This document shows positions 26,546 through 34,545 of a DNA stretch of 51,462 bases, piece after piece. Each line of letters starts with the position of its first letter. Positions within the stretch are counted from its first letter, which is position 1. The translations under genes and the position numbers were made by a program. The stretch covers positions 1 through 51,462 of the forward strand of contig JABIGL010000022.1 in assembly GCA_018650185.1 (NCBI GenBank), given 5' to 3'. The stretch comes from Chloroflexota bacterium. Lineage in GTDB: Bacteria > Chloroflexota > Dehalococcoidia > Lucifugimonadales > Lucifugimonadaceae. The notes below the pieces were generated by a model. The model was not told the DNA's origin. It searched no databases and saw only the letters and a program-made list of their open reading frames with translations.

Positions 26546-27448
26546 ATGAACTCTGAATCCTCATATATTTCCTGCAGGGACGTGTTCAAGATCTACAAGG
26601 TCGCTGACCTTGAGGTTGTAGCGTTGCGCGGGCTTGAGCTTGAGGTAGCGCGTGGCGAGGTCATGGCCATCATCGGAGCATCTGGCAGCGGTAAATCCAC
26701 GCTTCTGAACATCCTCGCCGGATACGACGCTCCCTCTGCGGGACTCGTTCAGGTTGGTGACTACGATCTGCTAAACATGAGCTCCAAACAGATCGTGGAA
26801 TACAGACGACGTGAAGTGGGTTTCGTGTGGCAACAGACGTCCCGGAACCTGTTCCCGTACCTGAACGCGCAGGAGAACGTGGAATTACCCATGCTGCTCG
26901 CCGGGGCGGGTGGCCGAGAACGCCGTGATCGGGCGATAGAGCTGCTGAACCTGGTGGGCCTCGGTGACAGGCTGTCCCATAAGCCCGCCCAACTATCTGG
27001 CGGTGAGCAGCAGCGTGTGGCCATAGCTGTGGCGTTGGGTAATCGACCTTCGTTGCTTCTTGCGGACGAGCCGACCGGAGAACTGGACACAGAGACCGGT
27101 CAGGAAATCCTGGACATGATGGCGACAGTCAATCGTGAGCTGGGTACGACGATAGTTGTCGTGACCCATGACCCGGCTGTCTCGCAGTCTGTCGGACGAG
27201 CGGTCGCCATCCGGGATGGTAAAACGAGCAGTGAGATTCGTGGCCGGGTCAGCTTTGATAGGCAGATCGGCGGCGGAAGACAGGATGTCGAAGAGTTCTT
27301 GCTAGTCGACTCCTCTGGCCGGGTACAGATACCTCGTGAAATGCTCGATAGCTTGAACATCCAACGTCTCGTGCAGGCCGATGTGGAGGACGAGCGCGTA
27401 AGAATTCGCCCATCCAACGCAGATGATGAGGAAGGCGAGACTCGATGA
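26546..27448 (+). CDS. ABC transporter ATP-binding protein with AbrB-like C-terminal tail
   Basis: The first 230 residues are a MacB/LolD-type ATPase: Walker [11 protein letters not shown]-loop VWQQTSRN, signature [12 protein letters not shown], Walker [12 protein letters not shown] and H-loop VVVTHD. Unlike the usual family length of about 230, the protein reaches 300 residues. The extra part (about 250-295) contains [20 protein letters not shown] and a following hydrophobic strand, resembling a SpoVT-AbrB swapped-hairpin domain. Such domains usually bind DNA or dimerise. It follows the second permease after 7 bp and overlaps the next ATPase by 4 bp. Confidence 0.93.
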   Translation: MNSESSYISCRDVFKIYKVADLEVVALRGLELEVARGEVMAIIGASGSGKSTLLNILAGYDAPSAGLVQVGDYDLLNMSSKQIVEYRRREVGFVWQQTSRNLFPYLNAQENVELPMLLAGAGGRERRDRAIELLNLVGLGDRLSHKPAQLSGGEQQRVAIAVALGNRPSLLLADEPTGELDTETGQEILDMMATVNRELGTTIVVVTHDPAVSQSVGRAVAIRDGKTSSEIRGRVSFDRQIGGGRQDVEEFLLVDSSGRVQIPREMLDSLNIQRLVQADVEDERVRIRPSNADDEEGETR

Positions 27449-28260
27449 CCGAGAACGACGCAGCGCAGCCTCTTCTTGTAGCGGACCACGTAAGCCGGAC
27501 CTTTCACCTTGAGGGCGAAGAAGTTCACGCGGTCCGTGACATCAGCCTGACGATTAACCGTGGAAAGTTCGTCGCTATCGTCGGCCGTTCTGGCTCTGGT
27601 AAGACAACTCTGCTTAACCTGCTGGCAGGGTTGGATACGCCCACCACCGGGCAGATCACGTTCGAGGGCCGAGACGTTTCGGACATGGGCGAGAAGGAGA
27701 TGACGGAGCTTCGTCGTCACCGAATCGGCATCGTGTTCCAGTCGTTCGGTCTGCTCCCATTACTCTCTGCGTTCGAAAACGTGGAACTTCCTCTGCGTAT
27801 CGCCGGGGTCGGCGCGCGCATTCGAAACGAGCGGGCCGAGGAAGTTCTTGATCTTGTCGGGTTACTGCCACGTGCAAAACATCGCCCGTTTGAACTGTCT
27901 GGTGGTGAACAGCAGCGCGTAGCGATCGCACGGGCGGTGGCGATGAGGCCGTCGGTGATCCTCGCTGACGAACCTACTGGCGAACTGGACTCCACGAACG
28001 CCGAGTCGATCTTCGGGTTGTTCAGCCAGATGGCAGGTGCGGAAGAGATGGCGATCGTCACGACTACACATGACCAGACGCTGCTTGATATGGCGGAAGA
28101 GGTTCACGAGATTGGTGACGGCGTGCTGCTGGAGAGCGGAGCGACCGAGTCGCCCGGAGAACCAGCGATGACTCCTGAATCGGCAGAGGCTCCAGAAGAA
28201 CCGGCCCAACCGGCAATTTCCGGGCCCGTCGACGACAGCATCTTCCGTCGGCCTGATTAA
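27445..28260 (+). CDS. ABC transporter ATP-binding protein (MacB/LolD type)
   Basis: This 271-residue protein has Walker [11 protein letters not shown]-loop VFQSFGLLP, signature [14 protein letters not shown], Walker [13 protein letters not shown] and an H-loop His (TTTHDQ). A Pro/Glu/Ala-rich tail of about 40 residues follows. The ATG overlaps the stop of the previous ATPase (ATGA), so it is the last gene of the four-gene exporter operon. Two different ATPases with two different permeases suggest a fully heteromeric transporter. The substrate cannot be told from the sequence; lipoprotein or peptide export and mechanotransmission are the main options in this superfamily. Confidence 0.94.
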   Translation: MTENDAAQPLLVADHVSRTFHLEGEEVHAVRDISLTINRGKFVAIVGRSGSGKTTLLNLLAGLDTPTTGQITFEGRDVSDMGEKEMTELRRHRIGIVFQSFGLLPLLSAFENVELPLRIAGVGARIRNERAEEVLDLVGLLPRAKHRPFELSGGEQQRVAIARAVAMRPSVILADEPTGELDSTNAESIFGLFSQMAGAEEMAIVTTTHDQTLLDMAEEVHEIGDGVLLESGATESPGEPAMTPESAEAPEEPAQPAISGPVDDSIFRRPD

Positions 28261-28294
28261 CCCGCCAGACCCAAAGGTCAATTAACCTTTCGAT

Positions 28295-29059
28295 ATGCCT
28301 TACGTCACGTCGTCAGGTCGCCGTCTGTACTACGAGGTCGCAGGCGACGGCTTCCCGTTGCTCATCCACCACGGCTTTGCTCAGTCAGCGCAGAGCTGGG
28401 TCGATTCTGGTTGGATGGATCTGCTTTCACGGCACGCCCGCGTGATCTCCTTCGACATCCTGGGCCACGGCAGGAGCGACACGCCGCACGACATAGAGGC
28501 GTACCGGATGGAAGAACGCATGGCGGACGTGGTGGCGGTTGCTGAGGCTGACGGAGCGGATCGATTTGACATGCTCGGGTTTTCTTTAGGAGGCCGTGTA
28601 GCCCTTGGCATGGCCTTTCGAAAGCCTGAGCGCCTTCGTGGACTGATAGTCGGCGGGATGCACGCACGGGCCACTGCGCTTACGGCTGACAGCATGGTCC
28701 GCCGTACGGCGACCCTGAGAAAAGGAACGGTCCGTGCGCTTCGACGTGCGCTGGACCTTTCGAAAGATCTCCCGGACCCGGATCCAGAGGCGCTGGCTCT
28801 TTCCGACGAAGGACTCCTGGATTGGCCCGGTGTGGCGGACGATCTCCCGATGTTGGATATGCCTACGCTGATGTTCGTGGGCGAACAGGACCGGATGCAA
28901 CCCTGGGTCGAGGAAGACGCCGCAGCTATACCAAACGTGAATTACGTATGCTGCCCGGCCGTAGACCATACCGGGGCGTTCGATCGGAGCGATCTCGCCG
29001 GACCGCCGGTAGTCGAATTCCTTTCTGAACTCTCAGCAAATAACGAAGGTCATTCCTGA
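28295..29059 (+). CDS. Alpha/beta-fold hydrolase
   Basis: The 254-residue product has the HHGFAQS oxyanion segment near residue 25. The nucleophile elbow is GFSLGG (Ser97), an acidic residue lies in GEQDRM near residue 208, and the catalytic His is in VDHTGAF near the C-terminus. It is a complete single-domain hydrolase without a signal peptide; esterase, lactonase or haloperoxidase-like activities are possible and the substrate is unknown. It follows the ABC operon after 34 bp, with a small AAAGGT/ACCTTT inverted repeat in the gap, and its stop overlaps the next start (TGATG). Confidence 0.88.
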   Translation: MPYVTSSGRRLYYEVAGDGFPLLIHHGFAQSAQSWVDSGWMDLLSRHARVISFDILGHGRSDTPHDIEAYRMEERMADVVAVAEADGADRFDMLGFSLGGRVALGMAFRKPERLRGLIVGGMHARATALTADSMVRRTATLRKGTVRALRRALDLSKDLPDPDPEALALSDEGLLDWPGVADDLPMLDMPTLMFVGEQDRMQPWVEEDAAAIPNVNYVCCPAVDHTGAFDRSDLAGPPVVEFLSELSANNEGHS

Positions 29060-29742
29060 TGAACGGCATCCTGATCCTTGTGGGTGGCGGAGAGTTTGAA
29101 CCCGAGATGAAGTATGTGGATCGCATCCTGCTGGACAAGGTGATCGGTCCCGCCCGGATTGCCATTCTGCCCACCGCCGCCGGTGCGAACCCGGACGCAG
29201 CGATGAAACTGGCCGAAGCGGGTGCAGCGTACTTCCGGGAGATGGGTGCTGAGGCTGAGGCGATTCCGGTCTTAGACAGAGATTCAGCCATGGATGAAGA
29301 TCTGAAGGACCGCATCGAGGACGCCAACGTGGTCTATTTGACCGACGGTGACGCCAGGTATTTGTACGACACGCTCCAGTTCACGCACGCATGGACAGCT
29401 ATCGGAAATGTGATCGAATTGAATGGGGTGGTCGCAGGGTCCGGTGCCGCATCGTCGGTGTTTGGAGAACACGCACCTGGGTCCGCCCTGCGCTGGGGCC
29501 CGGCCTTCAACATCCTCCCCGGGTCCGTGATCGTCCCGGACTGGCAAAACGCCTCATCGTTCAACCTGAAGTTGCGACGCTGGCGCAGGTTTGGCCGCTT
29601 CACATACCTCGGGGTCGATCGCCATACGGCGCTGTTTAACGAAGACTTCCACTTCACTGTTGTGGGTGAAGGTGGCGCTACCGTTTGGAGCAAGCTCCGT
29701 CACGAGACGCGGGACGATGGCGATCCGGTGCTCTGGCCTTAG
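29059..29742 (+). CDS. Peptidase S51/type 1 glutamine amidotransferase-like protein, altered active site
   Basis: The 227-residue product has the fold signature of the S51 group (cyanophycinase, dipeptidase E): ILILVGGGEFEP at the N-terminus, ARIAILPTAAG, a TDGDARYLYDTL segment and GVDRHTALF. In active members the nucleophile lies in A-G-[TS]-S-A-G-A. Here the aligned segment is AGSGAAS (residues 126-132), so the nucleophilic Ser position is Gly129 and the following Gly is Ala131. The last motif has His where Glu is common. It may be non-catalytic or use neighbouring Ser128. It is translationally coupled to the alpha/beta hydrolase. Confidence 0.72.
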   Translation: MNGILILVGGGEFEPEMKYVDRILLDKVIGPARIAILPTAAGANPDAAMKLAEAGAAYFREMGAEAEAIPVLDRDSAMDEDLKDRIEDANVVYLTDGDARYLYDTLQFTHAWTAIGNVIELNGVVAGSGAASSVFGEHAPGSALRWGPAFNILPGSVIVPDWQNASSFNLKLRRWRRFGRFTYLGVDRHTALFNEDFHFTVVGEGGATVWSKLRHETRDDGDPVLWP

Positions 29743-29763
29743 ACATTCGGGCGCCCTATTCCG

Positions 29764-29805
29764 CCATTCCCGATCCGTCATTCCCAACCCGCCAATCCCA
29801 ATTGG
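29764..29805. repeat. Degenerate 14-bp tandem repeat (three units)
   Basis: Three successive 14-bp units, CCATTCCCGATCCG, TCATTCCCAACCCG and CCAATCCCAATTGG, are followed by a partial fourth beginning CCATTC. They lie between the S51-like gene and the PIG-L gene. Their role is unknown; they may be slippage products or a REP-like element. Confidence 0.5.
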
Positions 29806-29938
29806 CCATTCAGGGAACTGTCGGATGTAAGATTCTTCAGCATATTTCTTGGTACGCGGTTTGTCGCGCCAGCCTGTAACTCAGCAATTATCAACGGAAC
29901 GCGCCACGTAGCTTCCGTTGCAGGGAGGACCCGACCAT

Positions 29939-30664
29939 ATGCCGAGGGCGATTGATCCAGATCCCGCATACAAACGCGCGATGGTTGTCGTGGCGCACGC
30001 GGACGATGCCGAATACGGCTGCTCAGGTTCCGTGGCCAAGCTGGTCCGTGAGGGGATTGAAGTCGTCTACGTGCTGTGCACGGACGGCAGCAAGGGCAGT
30101 GACGATCCTAAAGACTCGCAGGAATCGCTCGCTGCGGTACGCAAACAGGAACAGATAGATGCCGGGAAGGTTCTTGGCCTGAAGACGGTCGAGTTCCTGG
30201 GGTTCCCTGACTCTGAACTTGAGCCGACGTTGGCCGTCCGCAAAGCTATCGCCCGAGAGATCCGTCGCCACAAGCCAGACATCCTGATCTGCCAGAACCC
30301 GACACGCAGCCTCGAGGTCGCCGGATACGTCGGCCACCCGGATCACCAGGCCGCCGGCGAAGCTGCGCTGTCAGCCGTATACCCGACGGCGCGTGATCGC
30401 TTGACCTACCCGGACCTCCTGGAAGAGGGATTTGAGCCTCACAAAGTTCGTGAGGTGTGGGTAATGCTCGGTCCAGACCGAGGCGACTTCTTTAACGAGC
30501 TCGAAGAAGTGGACATGCAAAAGGCAGTGGCCGCACTCGAATCGCACGAGAGCCAGGTACAGTACCCGGAAGTCGACGGACGGATGCGCGAGTGGCGTAT
30601 GCGAACCGGCGCAAAGGTCGGTATGCGCTATGCAGAGGCCTTCAAGGTCTTCACGCTCGGCTAA
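29939..30664 (+). CDS. PIG-L family deacetylase
   Basis: From this ATG, which has a strong GGGAGG site about 11 nt upstream, the product has 241 residues. The PIG-L/LmbE family hydrolyses N-acetyl groups from sugars such as GlcNAc derivatives, using zinc bound by the AHPDDxE and HxxH motifs. Here the first motif is AHADDAE (His20, Asp22, Asp23, Glu25; Pro replaced by Ala) and the second is VGHPDHQAAGEAAL. All metal-binding residues are kept. The gene converges on the acyl-CoA ligase, their stop codons being adjacent. The substrate is unknown. Confidence 0.9.
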   Translation: MPRAIDPDPAYKRAMVVVAHADDAEYGCSGSVAKLVREGIEVVYVLCTDGSKGSDDPKDSQESLAAVRKQEQIDAGKVLGLKTVEFLGFPDSELEPTLAVRKAIAREIRRHKPDILICQNPTRSLEVAGYVGHPDHQAAGEAALSAVYPTARDRLTYPDLLEEGFEPHKVREVWVMLGPDRGDFFNELEEVDMQKAVAALESHESQVQYPEVDGRMREWRMRTGAKVGMRYAEAFKVFTLG

Positions 30665-32257
30665 CTAGCCCTTAGCGCGTTCCTGTTCAACGAGAACCCG
30701 TCGCAGGATCTTCCCCGACGGGTTTTTCGGTATTGCGTCGATGAACTCCACCTCGCGCACCTGCTTGAACGTCGCAACGCGCTCGGCGATGAAGCTCATC
30801 AACTCGTCGCCCTCGACCGACGATCCTGCCGCCCGGACGATAAAAGCCTTTGGAATTTCGCCGGCGCGTTCGTCCGGTTTGGCGATGACGGCGCAATCGG
30901 CCACGCCGTCATGCTCCAGCAGCAACCCTTCAAGCTCGGCGGGCGGTACCTGGAAGCCGCTGTACTTGATGAGTTCTTTTTTGCGATCAACGATCCACAC
31001 GACGCCGTTGTCATCCATTCGGGCGATGTCACCCGTGTGTAGCCAGCCGTCTTCTGTGAGTGTCTCGGCGGTGGATATCGGATCATCGAAGTAGCCCTGC
31101 ATCACCTGGGGGCCCCGCATGAGAAGCTCGCCCTCTTCACCGATGGGCAGTTCTTCGGTCCCTTCGTCCAGGTCAACAATCTTCTGCTCCGTGTCTGCCG
31201 TCGCCGGCCCAACCGAACCCGGCTGCCCGCGAGAAGGATCCACATAATCCAGGTTTGTGACCGGTGAAGTCTCGGTCATTCCGTAGCCCTGTATCGCCGG
31301 AACTCCCATCACCTCATGTACGCGTGTTTGTAACTCAGCGGAAAGGGGTGCGGCACCGATCATCATGCAGCGCAATGCCGACAGGTCGTGATCCTTCACG
31401 CCCGGGTATTGCGCCAGCCCCACCAGAACCGGCGGCGCTGTGTAGAGCACGGATACGCTGTGCTGCTCAAGCAGTCCCAGCAGCAGATCCATATCGAAGC
31501 GTCCCATCATCACCTGCGTATTGCCGATGGCGATGCAGGGGTTCATCAGAACGTTCATGCCGTAGATGTGGAAAAGTGGCAGGTGGACGAGCACCACGTC
31601 ATCTGGCCTTGGTTCGGCGAACTCACCGGGTCTCTTGATGAACTGCTCCACGTTTGAGGTCAGGTTGTGATGCGTCAGCATCACGCCCTTGGAGAGACCC
31701 GTTGTACCGCTCGAATACGGGAGAACTGCAAGATCCTTCATCGGATCTATCTCGATCTCCGGTGCTTCAGCAGGACCAGCGGCTATCCGCCCCCAGAACG
31801 ATGAAGCGTCTGATCCATCGGGTCGGATAACGATGATCTCTGGCTGTGCGTTGAGAAGAGGCTTCGCCGCCTCAGCCATTTCCATCAGGGATTCGTGCAC
31901 GATGAGGATCGAAGCGCGACTGTTGTTCAGCTGGTTTGCAATCTCTCGTTCCCGGTAGCCCGAGTTGATGGTTGTGACTGTGGCTCCGGCCTTGAGAACG
32001 CCAAAGAAACCGATCTCGAACTCGGCGCAGTTGGGTGCGAGCAGGCCCACGCGGTCGCCCTTGACCACCCCCATAGCCGCAAGCGCCGACGCCAACCGGT
32101 CGCTGTGGGCATGCAGCTCTCCGAAGGTATATCGACGCTCTCCATCGATCACAGCGACCTTCGATGGCCAATTATTGGCGGCATCGATGATGTATTGCTG
32201 TACCGGGTGTACCGAGTACGGCTGGAGCGATGCCCTCATCGGCGTTGCACTGGTCAT
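30665..32257 (-). CDS. Acyl-CoA synthetase, 4-coumarate-CoA ligase-like
   Basis: This 530-residue member of the adenylate-forming ANL superfamily activates a carboxylic acid with ATP and transfers it to CoA. Motifs seen are the P-loop-like LPYSSGTTGLSKGVMLTH, the adenine-binding YGMTETSPVT, the hinge GWLHTGDIARMDDNG, DRKKELIKYSGFQV, and the catalytic Lys in PKNPSGKILRR. The overall pattern is closest to 4-coumarate/medium-chain acid ligases. The ATG has a GGGAGG site. It is the last gene of a minus-strand operon with two Lin0512 proteins and an HpcH/HpaI aldolase, suggesting that an acid is activated in the same pathway. Confidence 0.93.
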   Translation of the reverse strand: MTSATPMRASLQPYSVHPVQQYIIDAANNWPSKVAVIDGERRYTFGELHAHSDRLASALAAMGVVKGDRVGLLAPNCAEFEIGFFGVLKAGATVTTINSGYREREIANQLNNSRASILIVHESLMEMAEAAKPLLNAQPEIIVIRPDGSDASSFWGRIAAGPAEAPEIEIDPMKDLAVLPYSSGTTGLSKGVMLTHHNLTSNVEQFIKRPGEFAEPRPDDVVLVHLPLFHIYGMNVLMNPCIAIGNTQVMMGRFDMDLLLGLLEQHSVSVLYTAPPVLVGLAQYPGVKDHDLSALRCMMIGAAPLSAELQTRVHEVMGVPAIQGYGMTETSPVTNLDYVDPSRGQPGSVGPATADTEQKIVDLDEGTEELPIGEEGELLMRGPQVMQGYFDDPISTAETLTEDGWLHTGDIARMDDNGVVWIVDRKKELIKYSGFQVPPAELEGLLLEHDGVADCAVIAKPDERAGEIPKAFIVRAAGSSVEGDELMSFIAERVATFKQVREVEFIDAIPKNPSGKILRRVLVEQERAKG

Positions 32258-32307
32258 GGCGTACCTCCCATGGAGTCAGGGCCTACGTGGCTCCGACGGC
32301 GATCTGC

Positions 32308-32649
32308 TTATGGCAGGTCCAGGGTCACGGCTATCGCTGCGTTGGCGATTATTGCGAAGTCTCCGCCGGCCTCATCCGGTATATCGACGCCGCCTTTTAC
32401 CGCTTTGACAGTGACCTGTCCGTGCGGCAGCGTCTCTTTGACGGCATCTGTGTCCACCTTGTCGGGCTGCTGAACGCCGATAGTGACCGTAACTTCCATC
32501 GATTCGATATCGACGTCGATCGCACGGGCTATCCCGAGCGAGCTGTGATGGAGTGCGTCGAACACGGCTCGCGTCGCTGCCTTCGTGTAGTCGCCGCCGT
32601 GCAGGTCGTTTCCGGTCCCCATTTCGAGGATCACGCGTTTCTGTGGCAT
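32308..32649 (-). CDS. Lin0512 family protein (copy B)
   Basis: The 113-residue product matches the small Lin0512 family: VILEMGTGNDLHGGDYTKAA at the N-terminus, a VTVTIGVQQPDKVD strand, a LPHGQVTVKAVKGGVDIP segment and a final IIANAAIAVTL. The family has no established function. The start ATG has a perfect GGAGG site; the frame is open further upstream but that part overlaps the neighbour. It lies 10 bp after a paralog and 50 bp before the acyl-CoA ligase. Confidence 0.85.
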   Translation of the reverse strand: MPQKRVILEMGTGNDLHGGDYTKAATRAVFDALHHSSLGIARAIDVDIESMEVTVTIGVQQPDKVDTDAVKETLPHGQVTVKAVKGGVDIPDEAGGDFAIIANAAIAVTLDLP

Positions 32650-32659
32650 GGGATTCCTC

Positions 32660-33001
32660 CTACGGGAGATCCAGGCGCACAACTGCACCTGCGCTAGCAA
32701 TCAGGGTTCCGTCCGTGCCTTCATCGTTGAGGATCTCAAGTCCGCCCTCTACGACGTTCACCGTACCGGTGCCGTGTGGCAGGACGGCCAGGATGGCATC
32801 CTTGTCCACTTCATCCGGACGTGGAACTCCGATCGTCACCTCGACCCGCATCGAATCGACATCCAACCCGAGCGCGTTGGCCGCACTTAGCGAGTTGTGC
32901 CAGAGGGCGTCTCTCAACGCCCTGACGGCCGCCTTCGTGCAGTCCCGTCCCCTGATGTCCGTGCCCATGCCGATTTCGAGCACTACTCGTTTCCAGGCCA
33001 T
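32660..33001 (-). CDS. Lin0512 family protein (copy A)
   Basis: This 113-residue paralog of copy B has the same motifs in the same order: VVLEIGMGTDIRGRDCTKAA, VEVTIGVPRPDEVD, LPHGTGTVNVVEGGLEI and ASAGAVVRL. The two are moderately diverged over their whole length and have identical size, which suggests an obligate hetero-oligomer more than a recent copy. The ATG has an AGGAGGG ribosome-binding site. The gene sits between the HpcH/HpaI aldolase and copy B in a tight operon. Confidence 0.85.
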   Translation of the reverse strand: MAWKRVVLEIGMGTDIRGRDCTKAAVRALRDALWHNSLSAANALGLDVDSMRVEVTIGVPRPDEVDKDAILAVLPHGTGTVNVVEGGLEILNDEGTDGTLIASAGAVVRLDLP

Positions 33002-33052
33002 ATTTGTCCCTCCTGCTGCGTTATCGCGTGATCCTCAAGGGTTGAGAACTAA

Positions 33053-33868
33053 CTAAGCGACGTCCACGTGGTCGCCACCGTCGGCGGAGGTAGCGCCGGC
33101 GATTTCTCGTAACTGGTTCATGTGGTCCTGCATGGCGGTCTGCATCAACCGGGCGTCAGACGAGTGCATGATGAACCGCGCACCGAGGTTGATAGCGGTG
33201 GCGGAGGTTTCGATGGTCTGCTGGTGGATCATCACGGGGATGTCTTTCGCGGAGGACTTGGCGATGATGTCCTTCAGCACGTCGGTGTACTTATCGTTCG
33301 AGTAGTCGTCCGGGATGCCGAGGGACGTGGACATGTCGTTCGGGCCGATGAAGATGCCGTCGATGCCTTCAACTTCTAGAATCTTGTCCAGGTTGTTGTG
33401 GCCCGGTACCGATTCGATGCCGATGATGACGATCGATTCCTTGTGACGGTTTTCCAGGTATTCCTTCGATTTGTCGCTCGGGAGAACGCCATCGGTCACC
33501 GCCCGGATCAGGTACTCGCCCTTGAGCGGGTGCCACTTGGCTGTGGCGACCACGGCCTGGACCTCTTCAACCGTTTCGCAGTAGGGGACGAGAACGCCCG
33601 CCGCTCCTGCGTCTAGCGCCATTGCGACCCACTCTGATTTTGGGATCGGAACACGGACAATTGGGGTGACTCCGGCCTGTCGGAGGACCATGCAAAGCAA
33701 CTGAATCTCTGCACGATCACGGGAACCGTGCTCGGAGTCGATGATCGCAAAGTCGAGGGTGCTACCGGCCAGTGCACCGGAGAACCTGATCCCCTGCATT
33801 GAAGAGATCATGCAGCCGAACACGTGTCCGCCGCCTTTTAGCGTCTCTTTAAGTTGAACTGCGTCCAT
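33053..33868 (-). CDS. HpcH/HpaI family aldolase
   Basis: The 271-residue product is a class II (metal-dependent) aldolase of the HpcH/HpaI-citrate lyase beta family, which cleaves 4-hydroxy-2-keto acids to pyruvate and an aldehyde. Visible motifs are FAIIDSEHGSRD (catalytic Glu-His region), the metal-binding Glu in IGIESVPGH, and the phosphate/metal loop FIGPNDMSTSLG. It is first in the operon with the Lin0512 pair and the acyl-CoA ligase. With the nearby sugar-acid dehydratases it could cleave 2-keto-3-deoxy acids, but this link is inference. Confidence 0.92.
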   Translation of the reverse strand: MDAVQLKETLKGGGHVFGCMISSMQGIRFSGALAGSTLDFAIIDSEHGSRDRAEIQLLCMVLRQAGVTPIVRVPIPKSEWVAMALDAGAAGVLVPYCETVEEVQAVVATAKWHPLKGEYLIRAVTDGVLPSDKSKEYLENRHKESIVIIGIESVPGHNNLDKILEVEGIDGIFIGPNDMSTSLGIPDDYSNDKYTDVLKDIIAKSSAKDIPVMIHQQTIETSATAINLGARFIMHSSDARLMQTAMQDHMNQLREIAGATSADGGDHVDVA

Positions 33869-34022
33869 TGCGAGGTGTCCCTTTCAGATTTGTCTAGAGA
33901 GTTCGAGTCTGATGAAGAATCTAGTCGATGGTTACCAATCGGGCGAGTCGTTCAGTCGTGGTTCACTCGGTATGCGCACAAGATAAACGAAGCGCGGCGT
34001 CTGCGCACCGGTTGATTACGGC

Positions 34023-34490
34023 TTATTCCACCTTCCGCCAGAACGGCTCGCGCTTCCGAGCGTTTTCAAGGATCGACGGATCCCATGAGCCGATGTCGAA
34101 ACCTTCCGGTTGTGGAGGGCGACCCACCCAACCGATACGTTCGTGAACACGGCTGTCTGTGTAGTAGGTCTCGTAGACCAGCTCAACGAATTCCGAAAAC
34201 TGGACCGGGAGGTCAGCTTCCACGGTTTTTACGGAAGCAATTTGACGTTCCTCGTCGAGGGCGGCAAACCCTCCTTCTACCCGGGACGCTATGTCCAGAG
34301 TCATGGCGTCGAGTATCGACAACATCCCGGACCGTAGCCGGCCGTATCGCATAGACCCTCGTTCTACGCGTTCGGCAAGGCCAAGACCGCCCGCTCCCGG
34401 CAGATCGTCTACCGCCGGGATGATCAGGTCCAGAATCCGCTTCATGACCACGCGGTCGACGTCCGTGAGCTGCCTGTCACTGGTTGGCAT
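34023..34490 (-). CDS. Gluconate 2-dehydrogenase subunit 3 family protein
   Basis: The 155-residue product resembles the small subunit that accompanies membrane-bound GMC dehydrogenases: an N-terminal helix LTDVDRVVMKRILDLIIPAV, a helical middle, and a C-terminal segment with YETYYTDSRVHERIGWVGRP. In characterised complexes it helps export or stabilise the flavin subunit and passes electrons with a cytochrome. It lacks the usual Tat signal that many relatives carry. It follows the GMC oxidoreductase by 55 bp. No cytochrome c subunit is encoded nearby. Confidence 0.82.
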   Translation of the reverse strand: MPTSDRQLTDVDRVVMKRILDLIIPAVDDLPGAGGLGLAERVERGSMRYGRLRSGMLSILDAMTLDIASRVEGGFAALDEERQIASVKTVEADLPVQFSEFVELVYETYYTDSRVHERIGWVGRPPQPEGFDIGSWDPSILENARKREPFWRKVE

Positions 34491-34545
34491 TTACATTTCC
34501 TGAGGTGAATCGGAATTTATAGATTTAGGAAGGCCCGGGGTTCGG

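Noticed and set aside
28266-28290. AAAGGT/ACCTTT inverted repeat as an operator or terminator
   Set aside because: The stem is only 6 bp with no T-run and no second copy, too weak to call.
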